Shown here: in pieces, positions 22,292 through 33,853 of the stretch
Numbering within the stretch: the stretch's first letter is position 1
Layout: the number at the start of each line of letters is the position of its first letter
Source of the DNA: Aporrectodea caliginosa
Taxonomy: Eukaryota > Annelida > Clitellata > Crassiclitellata > Lumbricidae
Reading direction: 5' to 3'
DNA length: 64,000 nucleotides
NCBI GenBank assembly: GCA_020284085.1
Contig: JACEVL010000420.1
Location: 688,501-752,500 of the forward strand
Notes under the pieces: generated by a model
Told to the model about the DNA's origin: nothing
Database searches by the model: none
The model's input: the letters and a program-made list of their open reading frames with translations, nothing else
Translations under genes and position numbers: made by a program

Positions 22292-23474
22292 CAGTGGCGG
22301 CTCTACAGGGGGGCCAGGGGGGGCACTTGCCCCCCCAACTGAGGTTGTGGCCCCCCAGTGGCCCCCCCAAATTTTATTCCAAAATATTATGAAATATGGT
22401 ATCATTTAATTTTGATATTTTCAAAGATATGACTTACTTGCTTAAGCATGATGCATGATGAAATTCGATGTTATTTTATTCGTGGTGTTTTCACAGACAC
22501 GACCTATCTACTTCCTTAGAGTCGTAATTATTTTCTTGTCGTATAAGCTACTTCTTGCTATCCATCACTGACTCCCTATCCGCAAGTGCATGTATATTGA
22601 GTACAGGGTAGCTGCCATGGTATGGCGACATCACCAGCTAAGGCCTAGCCCAATTTATCTTCGAGAGCAATTAAGGAGGTCGTCCCCAATGCTTTACGGA
22701 AAAGGGAGTTCTTTGGTTTCGTTCGCTCATACTGCAACTATGGAGATTCGAGCCTTTTCTGTGGTAAGCCCAGTGGTTTGGAATTGGAACGCCCTTCCTT
22801 TAGACCTACGCCGACACACTGAGACTCTATCTGAATCCTTCCTCGACAAACTTAAAACTGTACTACTCAAACAATGTGTTCATAAAATGCCCAGGCGCTT
22901 TTCGGGCTCTGCTGCAGATAAAACTCTGGGCATCGTTCTGAAGTGGACCCACAGACTGCATTTAGGCAACTTGTCTACATCCAGTTATTATATCATTCCG
23001 AACTAAATCGACAATTCTCTCACCATTCGCTTAGCCTACTATTATGATTGGTATACACTCTTTAACGCCAAAACACAAGTCTTTTCTGATATTAGACAAA
23101 TCTGCAAAGCAAATATGTCTGATATTCGTTTCAGAGAGCAGTTTATCAATGCTGTTAGTTGAATGTGTTTGTGCAGAGTCGACTATCATGGGTGCCTTTG
23201 TGGAACAGTTTGACTCTAGGCATGACAGTCTTAATAAAACTTGCACTTAATTAAAAGTGCATGTATTGTTTGTAGTTTATAGGTTTTACTTTTAACAAAG
23301 TGAGTCTGTTTCCATGTGTGTCTTAACTTGAGGCTGTTGATTAAACAATTCATGTAGCTCCAATGCAGGTCTCTTGTCACCGTTATCACTTTTGACGAAA
23401 ATAGACTGGCCCCTCCATCTGTTTCCCCGGCCCCTCCGTGGCCCCCCTGTTGCAAAAGTCTAGAGCCGCCACTG
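22292..23474. mobile_element. hAT-like element, family 4 (CAGTGGCGGCTCTA ends), 1183 bp
   Basis: Left end CAGTGGCGGCTCTACAGG, right end TAGAGCCGCCACTG. Perfect 8-bp target-site duplications GTTGAGGA lie at 22284-22291 and 23475-23482. The R2 copy at 30505-30755 contains a single GTTGAGGA at the matching place, so it serves as an empty site. The interior carries a CR1-like LINE fragment. No transposase was recognised. Confidence 0.92.
22585..23006 (+). mobile_element. CR1-like LINE C-terminal fragment nested in the hAT element
   Basis: A 138-codon frame gives YLREQLRRSSPMLYGKGSSL, then AFSVVSPVVWNWNALPLDLR and LDKLKTVLL. This is the ORF2 tail of a CR1/Rex-type LINE. It is open to a stop at 23006 but lacks the catalytic domain. 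It was inserted into, or captured by, the hAT element. Confidence 0.72.
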
Positions 23475-23584
23475 GTTGAGGACGAGAAGTCTTGGGAGGC
23501 GGAGAATCGGATGAATTAGGGTAGAAATTATTGAAGAGATTAGACTTCAATTTGGAACGGAAAGCCCATGTGGTGATAAGTAGA

Positions 23585-23655
23585 AGAGCCTTTCTCTTCC
23601 ACTTCCTCTCTTTCTCTTCCACTTCCTCTCTTTCTCTTCCACTTCCTCTTCCTCA
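23585..23655. repeat. 20-bp tandem repeat, about three copies
   Basis: Unit TTTCTCTTCCACTTCCTCTC, pyrimidine-only on the plus strand. Confidence 0.85.
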
Positions 23656-23884
23656 AGTATCCAGAAAGCAACGACCATTTCCTGCTGAAGCATATTGCTT
23701 GGACAGGCCAAAGAACAGGAATAGACGATAGCACATCCAGGCAAACGGACGGGCGAGCGGGCAGAAGGATAGACGTAGGGAGGACTGATCTGTTGGACTG
23801 ACAGCCTTACAGATAAACATGTTGACAATCAGTCAGGCAGAGAGACCGACGAACAAAACGACACGTGAACGGAGAGATAAATTA

Positions 23885-24118
23885 GGTACACACACATATA
23901 TATATATATGTATATATATTTATATATATATATTGGTAATCAAAGCATATATATATAATTATATATATATATTGGTAATCAAAAGGAGGTATATATTGGT
24001 AATCATATAGACAGAGAGACGCACTCTGTCGACCGATCGACCGACTGACTGACTGACCGGCCGGCCGACTGACTGACTGAGTGACTGACCGACCGACCGA
24101 CCGACCGACTGACTGACG
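23885..24118. repeat. (AT)n blocks and (GACT/GACC)n tetranucleotide repeat
   Basis: Three TATATATA blocks each followed by TTGGTAATCA (to about 24006) precede ACCGACTGACTGACTGACCG-type repeats (24028-24117). Confidence 0.9.
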
Positions 24119-24479
24119 TTTTGCGGATCGATTATTACATGGAGATAATTGAATAGGGCTGACGTACTTAGACGGTGAAAAATAAACAAGCAGACAGATG
24201 GAAAGTGAGAAAGGAAGAGGCAAAGAAAGAGAGGTAACGAGGCGTAAAGACGGAAGCCATAAGCGTTGCCGTGATGGGATGTCGACTGTTTTCCTAATTT
24301 GACCTCGTCAGTGGAGTCGCGCGAACAGCCGCGTCTTTCCACTTCATCGGTCCGATGCTGATCTTAATTAATCGGCCATAGCAGAGCTCAACTTCTCTCT
24401 CTCTGTCTCCCTGTCTCTCTGCATGTTTGCTTATGTATCTCTGTCCGTCCGTCTGTCTCTGTCTGCTATTGCCTCTCAA

Positions 24480-25340
24480 GCCCTCACGCTTCTCGTATTG
24501 ATTTTTGCATCGTTCATTGACTCCAAATTGGACGTCAACTTTCTGCTTGTGCCTCTAATTCCTTTCTTCCTTCCATCATTCTACTGAATCTATTCCATTC
24601 TCTCTTCTTTCATTCTATTGTATCAATTTCTGTAGTTGCAGCTTTGCTTAGCAATTTTTTCCGTCCTTCCATCCATTAAGCTATTCACCTACTTAACCGT
24701 TCCCCCTTCCTAACTTCCTTCGTTCCTTCTCCTTCCGTCCTTCTCTACACCCCTGCCGTAGGCTGCCTTCTAACCTTCCTTCCTATCTTTCTTCTATCCT
24801 TTATACCTTTCCTCCATCCGTCGCTTACTACTTTCCTTCCCTTTTCCGTTTTACCTCTTTCCTTTCTTCCTTTCTTCCATGTCTCACTTTTCCTCCATTC
24901 TTTCATTCATTCGTTCCTTGCATCCTTCATCGCCTCTTCTTTCGCTCCGCTTCTTTTATTTCGTCTATCTCTCTGCCCGTCTGCTTGTATGTGCCTTAAT
25001 GTGTCTTTCTTAGTGCATCTGCCTTTATGCCTTGGATAGGACGCCGCTTTTAACATATACTCTCCGCAGAAGTATATCACCAATTATGGGGCGGCGATAA
25101 TACCCATCAGGGAAATACTGCCCGTTTTTATAAGAGATAGAAAGCTTTGTCTGTCATTATCACCCCACCCTGTGCCTCGTATAAAACAGATGCCGTGTAA
25201 AATATGGTAAACTGAGCCCTTGCCTGTGCTATTCACTGAGAAGGTTGATGAGTGGTTATAGCAGACACTGATCATGACTAACGAGGCTGTGACTGTCATA
25301 TATTCGCGTATATATCAGGAGTATGTAATGCAACTGTAAT
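24480..25340. other. Gene-free, TTCC-rich stretch
   Basis: From about 24540 to 24960 the plus strand is rich in TTCCTTCC and CTTTC. Beyond that lies unique sequence with no gene. Confidence 0.4.
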
Positions 25341-26140
25341 GTAAGTCTATGAAATTTCTCAGTGCCACTTAATAAGCCGAGTCAGGCAGACCAGATTATT
25401 CATCCGTGCTATATAAAATCAAGTCCGCAAGAGCCAGGTTGTTTGGTGCATTTCAAAGTCAGGTACCAAACTACGACACAAGGAAGTGGATTTGGCTCCT
25501 TAGACAGGTTTACCGACAATACGGCACTGGCACCTGAATTTAAATTAAGGAGATGGAATGGCAAATGAGTGCGTTGCCAACACCTCTCAAGCTGACTCCA
25601 CATCCTGGCAGCGGCGTTGTCCGAGTTGTACCAGAGCTGGGAAGGGAGCGCAGTAACCATAGTTGACTGTATATGAATGTGATTATCAAAGATTTAAGAT
25701 CAAGTTTAATTTAGCCATAGACGACAAGTATGGTAGCTGTCTCAACTGGACACAATTACAGAGTAGGCTAGTGGTCATGATTGAATTTTGAACCGCTTGA
25801 ACATTTTCCAGAGGCGGTAACTAATGATTACATGAAAGTCGGCTAATGATGTAAAGAAATCTGAGCAGCAATGGGAATATATTGTCTCATATAAATATGA
25901 ATCGAACGGCGTGATTCTATTTACAGCAGAACAAATGGATCGGGTTATAAGGAAGTCGAACGTATGACGGATATCATGATGCTGTTGTACGCTACAAAGA
26001 GACGCGATGGACAAGAGCCATAGAGGAGATCCTGGCTTTTTGTCTGTATTGCAGTCGCCGGTCATTATGAGTTCTGAATTTATATACATGTATTCATTTA
26101 TGTATGATAATGATGGTATGGTAACGTAAGCACTAAGCAG
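25341..26140. other. Gene-free stretch
   Basis: Short frames of 68-104 codons occur on both strands, but none has a motif, splice context or family resemblance. Confidence 0.35.
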
Positions 26141-26149
26141 GTGTGTGTA

Positions 26150-26422
26150 CGTATGTATTTATGTATGACGCATGTATGTATGTATGTATGTATGTATGTA
26201 TGTATGTATGTATGTATGTATGTATGTATGTATGTATGTATGTATGTATGTATGTATGTATGTATGTATGTATGCATGCAGTTATGTACGTTTTGCATAT
26301 CATACACATGTATTTTGGCATGCATGTGTGTATGTGCATGTACATGTATGTACGTATACGTACGCACCTACGTATGCATGTATGTATGTATGTATGTATG
26401 TATGTATGTATGTACCACGTTT
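26150..26422. repeat. (GTAT)n microsatellite, two blocks
   Basis: GTAT tetranucleotides at 26172-26276 and 26375-26414 are separated by degenerate GTATGTGCATG sequence. Confidence 0.95.
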
Positions 26423-26779
26423 GTTTTTAGATGAGTGCCACGCGATATTATAAGTAAGGTCCACCGTGTGACGTGTTGTTTGTACCATGTCTGTTCCGTC
26501 TACATAATTATTGTGTATTTAGACGACAGAAGTATATATACGGTTAGACTCTGAAATACAGTCGTTTGCAATGCACAGACGCTACACACTATACTCTTGT
26601 GGATAGAAAAAGGCGAAAAGTAGTTTCTACTCCCATCAGGCATCAGCGTAACTACGGCCTAAGGCTTATACTTATGACACGATGAAAGCATGATCTAGCC
26701 CTATTCTTGGGCTTATGTAACCTGCCACTAGACAGGAATCGAGTTTCGTGGAAAATACTCAGTAATGTACCGTCATCAG

Positions 26780-27060
26780 ACGCAAACTTTACCCAGCATT
26801 TTTGAGGATTATTTTAGTATCAATGCTTCGAACTGTACATGGTTATAAAACTAGATCACGGTATAGTCTTAGCTCTACCTTATGTAAAACTAATGTTAGG
26901 CAATTTCTACCAGAATATCGGGGCCTAAATTATGGAACTCTATTGATCCCGACATCCACAATCGAGACTCATTTAACACTTTTAAGCTTGCCTACAAAAA
27001 CACATACTTAAAGCCTGATGCCTATAGGCTACACCTGCCATGATCTGAACCTACTTCGTG
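26780..27060 (+). mobile_element. LINE ORF2 C-terminal fragment (GPKLWNSIDP type)
   Basis: In two frames the sequence gives VHGYKTRSRYSLSSTLCK, then ISGPKLWNSIDPDIHN and FNTFKLAYKNTYL. This matches the C-terminal tail of L2/CR1/Daphne-like LINE proteins. It is broken by at least one frameshift and has no reverse transcriptase domain. Confidence 0.65.
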
Positions 27061-27704
27061 CCACAAGTACCGATTCGTGTTCCCTTAGGCTTAGGCATAA
27101 TCACTCTGTCATCATTACAGTGAGGACGTCTAAATACTAAATAGGCCTTACGGGCTTCTCCTCCTCACGAATCGATTTCTCTCGTACTATTAACCTCCAT
27201 TATCAATAATTATGCATAGTCCATTATCACGGCTGTGCGTACTGACTTGTCCCGTATAGACGATATCCTTAAACTGTAAAACCAAGTGTGCTATTATACA
27301 TGTATACTGTGATCATTAATCGCTGAATCGATTCAAATACTGTAAATTCTATTTGATTTGAATTGGATAATAGCTAGGCAGCATTCTAAATACAAACATT
27401 TAAAATACTGTTCAAAACACTCTTGGAATATTTTGTATTTGTATTTAAAGCACAATGCAATTAACGTATTTATATTTTAACTTAAAATGCGTATTATTAA
27501 TAATTATGTACATGTGATAGGTCTTGACTTTGCAATACGCTTTTCATACGGTTCAACACACCTACTTGGCTGACAACTTATATAACGGGATAATCCATGT
27601 CAATATCTAGAAGGCCATGGATAATCGCACAGAACCCAATGTATGGGTGCCACCTCTTGCGCGGTATCGAAATCAACGCCAGTAGGCCCATTGTAAAAGC
27701 ATCT
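27061..27704. other. Gene-free stretch
   Basis: A/T-rich, apparently unique sequence ahead of the 11-bp array. No gene was seen. Confidence 0.35.
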
Positions 27705-29470
27705 GGAAGTGGCTAGTAAGTCGACAGGAAGTCGCTAGAAAGTCGCTAGCAAAATCGACAGGAAAGTCGCTTGCAAGTCGACAGGAAGTCGATAGAAAGT
27801 CGCCAGGAAGTCGGTAAGAAGTCGCTCGGAAGTCGCCAGCAAGTCGCTAGTAGGTCGCGAGTAAGTCGCTAATAAGTCGACAGGAAGTCGTTAGTAAGTC
27901 GAAACAAAGTTGTAAGTCGGAGTAGTAAGTCGCTAGTAAGTCGTAATACGATAGGAAGTAGCAGCAAGTCGCTAGTAAGTCGCGAGTAAAGTCGATAGGA
28001 AGTCGTCGTTAGTAACATAGGAAGTCGCTGGAAAGTCGAAAGTCGCCGTTAGAAGCTAAGTCGCTAATAAGTCGCTAGAAAGTCGCTAGAAAGCTAGGAA
28101 GTCGCTAATAAGTCGCCAGATAGGAAGTCAGTAATGCTTGTAAGTCGATAGGAAGTCGCTAGTAAGTCGCTAGAAAGTCGATAGGAAGTCGCTTGCAAGT
28201 CGCTTAGTAAGTCGATTGGAAGTCGATAGGAAGTCGATAGGTCGCTTGCAAGTCGATAGGAAGTCGCTAGCAAGTCGCTAGCAAGTCGATGGGAAGTCGC
28301 CAGCAAGTCGCTAGCAAGTGGCGGGTAAGTCGCTAATAAGTCGATAGGAAGTCGCTAGTAAGTCGACAGAAAGTCGCTAGCAAGTCGATAGCACGTCGCT
28401 AGTAAGTCGCTAGTAAGTCGCGAGTAAGTCGCTAATAATCGTCGATAGGAATCGGTAGTAAGTCGCAAGTAAGTCGTTAGTAAGTCAATAGCAAGTCGCT
28501 AGTAAGTCGCTAGGAAGTAGTCACTAAAGTCGCTAATAAGTCGATAGGAAGTCGTTAGTTAGTCGACAGAAAGTCGCTAGGAAGTCGCGAGTAAGTCGCT
28601 AATTAGTCGATAGAAAGTCGCCAGGATGTCGCCAGCAAGTCGCTAGTAGGTCTCGAGTAAGTCCTTAATAAGTCGATTGGAAGTCGTTAGTAAGTCGATT
28701 GGAAGTCGATAGGAAGTCGCTAGTGAGTCTCTAGTAAGTCGCTTGCAAGTCTATAAAAAGTCGCTGGAAAGTCGATTGGAAGTCGCCAGCAAGTCGTTAG
28801 TAGGTCGCGGGTAAGTCGCTTATAAGTCGATAAGAAGTCGGTAGTTAGTCGACAGAAAGTCGCTAGGAAGTCGCGAGTAAGTCGCTAATAAGTCGATTGG
28901 AAGTCGCCAGGAGGTCGCCAGCAAGTCTGCTAGGAAGTAGGTCGCTAGAGTAAATGCTCTAGTAAGTCGATGGAAAGTCGTTAGTAAGTCGATAAGAAGT
29001 CGATAGGAAGTCGCTAGTAAGTCGATAGGAAGTCGCTTGTAAGTCTCTAATAAGTCGTAAGTCTATGAAAAGTCGCTGGAAAGTCGATAGGAAGTCGCCA
29101 GCAAGTTGTTAGCAGGTCGCGGGTAAGTCGCTAATACGTCGATAAGAAGTTGGTAGTTAGTCGACAGAAAGTCACTTGGAAGTCGCAAGTAAGTCGTTAA
29201 TAAGTCGGTTGGAAGTCGCCAGGAGGTCGCCAGCAAGTTGCTAGTAGGTCGCGAGTAATGCGCTACTAAATCGATAGGAAGTCGTCTGTAGGTCGATAAG
29301 AAGTCGATAGGAAGTCGCTAGTAAGTCGATAGGAAGTCGCTAGTAAGTCGCTAGAAAGTCGCTAGAAATTCGATAGGAAATCGGTAAGAAGTCGATAGGA
29401 AGTCGCTAGGAAGTCGCCAGCAAGTCGCTAGTATGTCGCGAATAAGTCGCTAATAAGTTGATGGGAAGTT
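27705..29470. repeat. 11-bp minisatellite array (AAGTCGCTAGT), about 1.76 kb
   Basis: Roughly 150 degenerate units of an 11-mer: AAGTCG is nearly invariant and is followed by variable CTAGT, ATAGG, CCAGC, CTAAT or ACAGG. Since 11 is not a multiple of three, the Leu/Ser/Asp/Tyr frames on the minus strand are repeat artefacts. Short islands of the same motif occur at 34500-34560, 34828-34855, 58366-58440 and 59955-60020. Confidence 0.95.
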
Positions 29471-30504
29471 CAGTCTCATCCAGAGTTGACACCATATTAA
29501 GAGTGCCTGTTCTATACTGCATTGAGGACGAGCAATTACAGCAGCCGAACGTTCACTGACTGGCACTCCATCGCATATGGTATGAGACGGAGCGGTGGGA
29601 TATCCACCAGGCCAACAGATCTGTGCAGAAGAGGCATTTGTCAGTAGCTGGCCGATTGATCAAAGACCATCTCAATGACTGATGGTTGATGACACTACAA
29701 AGATTGCCTCTGCTGTAAATTTATAAAACATTTCCAACGAACAAGTTTATTTGATTCGCATCACTGGATCTGAGTTATTCGGACTTATTCCGCTTTTAGA
29801 CAACATATCTTGGGCTTAACGCAACCCAAACTGAAACTGATATTCCTTTGAAGGTCGACCAATTCAAATGGTTTCTTGGGTTCAATTATGAACAGATAAA
29901 TGCCATCCAAAAGCACGAAACCCATATTTGACCTCTGAACTACGCACTTATGCACAGCATAACATATCTTGATTCTTGACATTTTGGCGACTGATTATCG
30001 AAAATATCGTATATAATATATCAGAACATAATAGAATTTTATCACATGGCGAACTGATACATGTAGGCCTACATCGAAATGAAACTAGAAGCACCGAACG
30101 TCAACCATTTTGACAACTGATTATCGAAATGATCTGAATATCGAAATCAAAACACTAAATTGATACATATTGGTCATAATCATTTGATACATCAATAGGC
30201 CTGTTGATCTGTTTTATAAACTTTGATTTTAGGTTTTTATGCTAGATTATTTTAAATAGGCCTACTCTTTCAGGTTTTTATCAGGCCTACCTGTATTTAA
30301 AACACTTGCATGAAAGAGTTTATATACTTATATTTCAAATACTTTCCTGATCAAACATTTATACTTGTAGGCCTACTTTAACATGCTTTTGAAGTGTAGT
30401 TTACCTAACAATGATCACACTGAAGCATGTTATTCTTATATGCATATGATCCGCCCTAACGACTATTATAATAACGCACCGTAATCGTAATCATAATCGC
30501 AATC
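29471..30504. other. Gene-free stretch
   Basis: Unique-looking sequence, A/T-rich from 29990 on. A 65-codon minus-strand frame (29785-29982) has no recognised relative. Confidence 0.35.
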
Positions 30505-30755
30505 GTAAACTACGAATTTCTAAAGCGCTACTCTAAAGCTAAGTGCAGGGCACCAGTTTATTCACGAGCGCTGCGTCGTATCAGAGGGGTTATCCAGAGA
30601 TCGATGTCCAGAGGAGGTCTGACCAGGCTGTCGTAGAGACCAGAACAGCTGCTTAGGCGGATTCCGTTGAGGATCAACGAGAAAGCTTTGAAGGCGTAGG
30701 ATCGGATGGATTTGAGTAGAAATTCTCTGAAGAGGTGAGACCTCAATACACCTAC
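30505..30755. repeat. Dispersed repeat 'R2', copy 2 (uninterrupted)
   Basis: Homologous to 22117-22291 plus 23475-23580. It has one GTTGAGGA (30672-30679) where the other copy has a hAT insertion. Confidence 0.75.
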
Positions 30756-30819
30756 TAGGTGTTACATAATTATGTAACTGCATCTTTCACTCCTGTTTTC
30801 ATTCCTCTCCCGTCTAATC

Positions 30820-31215
30820 TCCCAAGGGAGCGTCCGCAATGAGGGGAGGGAAGGTCATCGAAAAGCGGACGAATGCGGACAAGGGAGGGGTAACGACCAG
30901 TGCTGACGTTCGCCTAAAATGGCCTAAAAATGTACTCTGACGAGCTCTCTCTACTTTAAACCTCAAGAGAGAAATCCATCGACTGACTTGAAGTGTTGCG
31001 TCACTACCAATTATTATTGCTGAATAAGATAGAACTAGTAGTTTATTAATGAAGCTATTCACGATGTTAGTGTTTTATAATGTTCATTGATTTTGGTTTT
31101 CGCGTGTGGACATCTGCAAGGGGGTGGGAGGGGGAAGGCTAAATGCGAACAAGGGGAAGGGAGGGGTCCAAAGTAGGTCATTTTCTGCGGACATCCTTTA
31201 TGGATGACCCCCAAC
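30820..31215. mobile_element. Possible TIR element (GGGGGTCATCCATAAAGG right end)
   Basis: The right end, read inward, starts GGGGGTCATCCATAAAGGAT then GTCCGC; the left side has AGGGAGCGTCCGCAATG. The ends are only partly inverse and no target-site duplication was found. The terminus resembles the element at 52462-53341 (GGGGTCGTCCATTAAT). Confidence 0.35.
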
Positions 31216-31649
31216 TTCCTTTCCTTCTTGCTCCTCGCCTTTACTTAGCTCAGTCACAGTTTAAACTCATGATAGGTCCACACAATGTAAAAGCCTTGCT
31301 AACTGGAATTTTACATCAACCAAGATCACATCAGAACACCTTGTGACAGACCCTCTATGGCCTCAAAGCCTGAAAAACTGTTGGCATTGCATTCATCTCT
31401 GGAATTTTAATATATAACCAGGACTGAGCGAAGAATTACATTATATTTATGCAAATCTGTAAACAGCTTGGCGCCTCTCTCGATCCATGGATCTTAACAG
31501 CCATATTTGCTGGATCCATCTGGGATTACAGTTGTCCACTAGAGACACAATGCCGGCTATGTGTCCATGTTATCTCGGAAGGTGTCGCCCATGGCTGCAT
31601 AACGCATAATAAAACTGATTTTAGATGAAGACAAGTGTTTGGAATTGAG

Positions 31650-33853
31650 ACACTGAAAGCAAAATTTATTCAGTAGCAGAGAGTGATTGTTTTCCACTTC
31701 TCAAAAATAATAAATTCCACAATGCTACATTGTTACATCAAAATATCCACACAGTGAAAGCAATTTAAAAATAAACATCTTTCATGCAAATGCTGAAAAT
31801 CAAATGGAATATATTTTTAAAAAACACTTAGCTCTGAGATTACGAAACATTTAAGCAAAGAATTACAATACTTATGCAAAGCATTTTAAAAGCAGAAGTT
31901 CTGTCAAGCAACACCAGTATTTAAATTCTGATTGTTTCCAATCAACTGATTGATCAGTCTGTCAATCAGCAACCAACCGTCAAATTTTTCAGTTAAATCA
32001 ATCTACTGGTAGTCATCTTCAACCAAAGCAATCAACTGATTAATCAAAGCAATCATTCAATCAACCAAGCAGCATACCAACCATGCAATCTGGTAATTGA
32101 AATAGTACTGTGGCGATTTGTATAGAACTGTTTGCTTAATACTGGTTCTTTTTTAAGTATATACTGTCAAGAAAATGTCAGCTAGTGGCAGACATTAGTT
32201 TGTCAGTGCGACTAGAATATTCAGATGCATAACTTGTCTGGCAATAAATTCCAACTGTTGCAGTTTGTCAGTTAAAAGTGGCCATTTAATGGATAGGTAC
32301 CAAGTGTCTGAGAGCAACCACCCACAATGGCTGAAAACCACACAATTCACATAGCCAAGAGTTCTGTTACACTTAATAATAACATCACACAATTAGGAAG
32401 TCGGCACATTAAACAGTTTAGACTAGAAAGCGGCTAGAGGTATCAAAGAGGCTAGAAAATGTCAATTAGCAAAAAATACAATACTGAATAATTCCAGTTG
32501 CTTAATCTGGACAGTAGTGACATCAAAAATGAAAATCCCAAGTTCTAGTGGCAATTAACGATCACCAAATTATTAGAGAATGAGAAAACAAGTAATGCCT
32601 GAAAACAACAGAGGCTAGTGTGGCCATTAAGCTCATACAGAAATTGTCTAGCAGCAGCTAAATTGTGACTTGTGTTGTCTGAGTTTTGTCTGATTGCTAA
32701 TCAGGCTACACCAAATCGTCATATTACCAGACAATTAACCTAAGAGCTCAAGAGTCACATTAGTTTCTGCTGTTAAACAATATTACTATTCTAGCAGGAA
32801 CACTTCGAAAAAGCTACAAAACTTTTTTCCCACATTTTCTGTGAAGTAATCAGATGACATAAGCACAGAAAGTCTGCACTTTAGTTTCAGACACAGGTAA
32901 AGTTCTGAGGATTTTGGACAACGAAATAACACTCTGAAAAGTAATGTCTATTCATGACAGACGCTAGTGTGGCTTACAGCCAAACTACCTGATGCTAAAG
33001 CAAATTCCTGTTCCCAGGAAATTCTATAAAGAATAGTTTTCACTATAAAAAGCCAAAATGTCTAGCACTCTAGCAACCTGCTGCTGAACATGCACTTTAC
33101 TATCACATTACTTTACTTTTAGGCAATTATGCCTCGAGTGCTTTAGCAACGTTACTCTCGGCTATTTCCCAACAATACTTTAACAAGCTGCACTGCTTTC
33201 CCAAAATGCAATATCAGGTCAAAGAAAGACTTATCATTTATATTAAATGACCCACACAAGTATTATAAAAGCAGAAGAATACTTCTTGGATCTGGGAAAT
33301 GCAAAAGCCATGGCATCTTATCATCTGAACTGTTCTCACTGAATGCAAGTCACGACTGAAAACAGAAACACGAAAATGCTATCTATAACAAATAAGCAGC
33401 TAGAGTGAGCTTTGTTCAACAGAGGAAAAACACATCTAGCTGTTGGCTGCAACCACAGTTTCATTAAAAGATTATTAAATGTATGGCCAAAATCATTCTA
33501 CGATTGCATGGTTTAGCGAAAACCAAAATCAGCATGCACAAAAACCAATAGCTCCCACCAGCATCAGAAAACATCAACTCAACAAATTGTACTCTTTACA
33601 AAGTCTTAAATGCACTTAATAAATTCCAGGATAGAGACATATACACATATCTAAATGGAATATCGATCTGTCATCAAAATCTACAGAAAAAAAATTAGTG
33701 ACTGAGACAAGCGCTATCAGAAAGATGCATTGATCAGACACGATATGAACTACACACACACAAAGCACATGCAACTGAGTTAATTTTCATTAAGCGAGTC
33801 TCAGGAAACTGTTTTGCATGACCAATCAGTTTTCCAGTTCCTTTTGTGGATCT
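31650..33853 (-). other. Probable long 3' UTR of stathmin
   Basis: After the stathmin stop, about 2.2 kb is A/T-rich and nearly free of the repeats found elsewhere. An AATAAA on the minus strand at about 31661-31666 could end the transcript. The extent is inferred; no cDNA evidence is available. Confidence 0.35.

Larger units (their letters stand above)
22110..23590. repeat. Dispersed repeat 'R2' (copy 1), split by a hAT element
   Basis: TCTAAAGCGCTACTCTAAAG, CAGGGCACCAG, ATCAGAGGGGTTGTCCAGAG and ATGTCCAGAGGAGGTCTGA (22120-22291), then after 23482 AGAATCGGATGAATT and GTAGAAATT, match the uninterrupted copy at 30505-30755. The family looks like an untranslated LINE or SINE part. Confidence 0.75.

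Noticed and set aside
28094..28306. Leu/Ser/Asp/Tyr repeat protein on the minus strand
   Set aside because: The unit is 11 bp, so all frames cycle; the frame is open only locally within a degenerate array.
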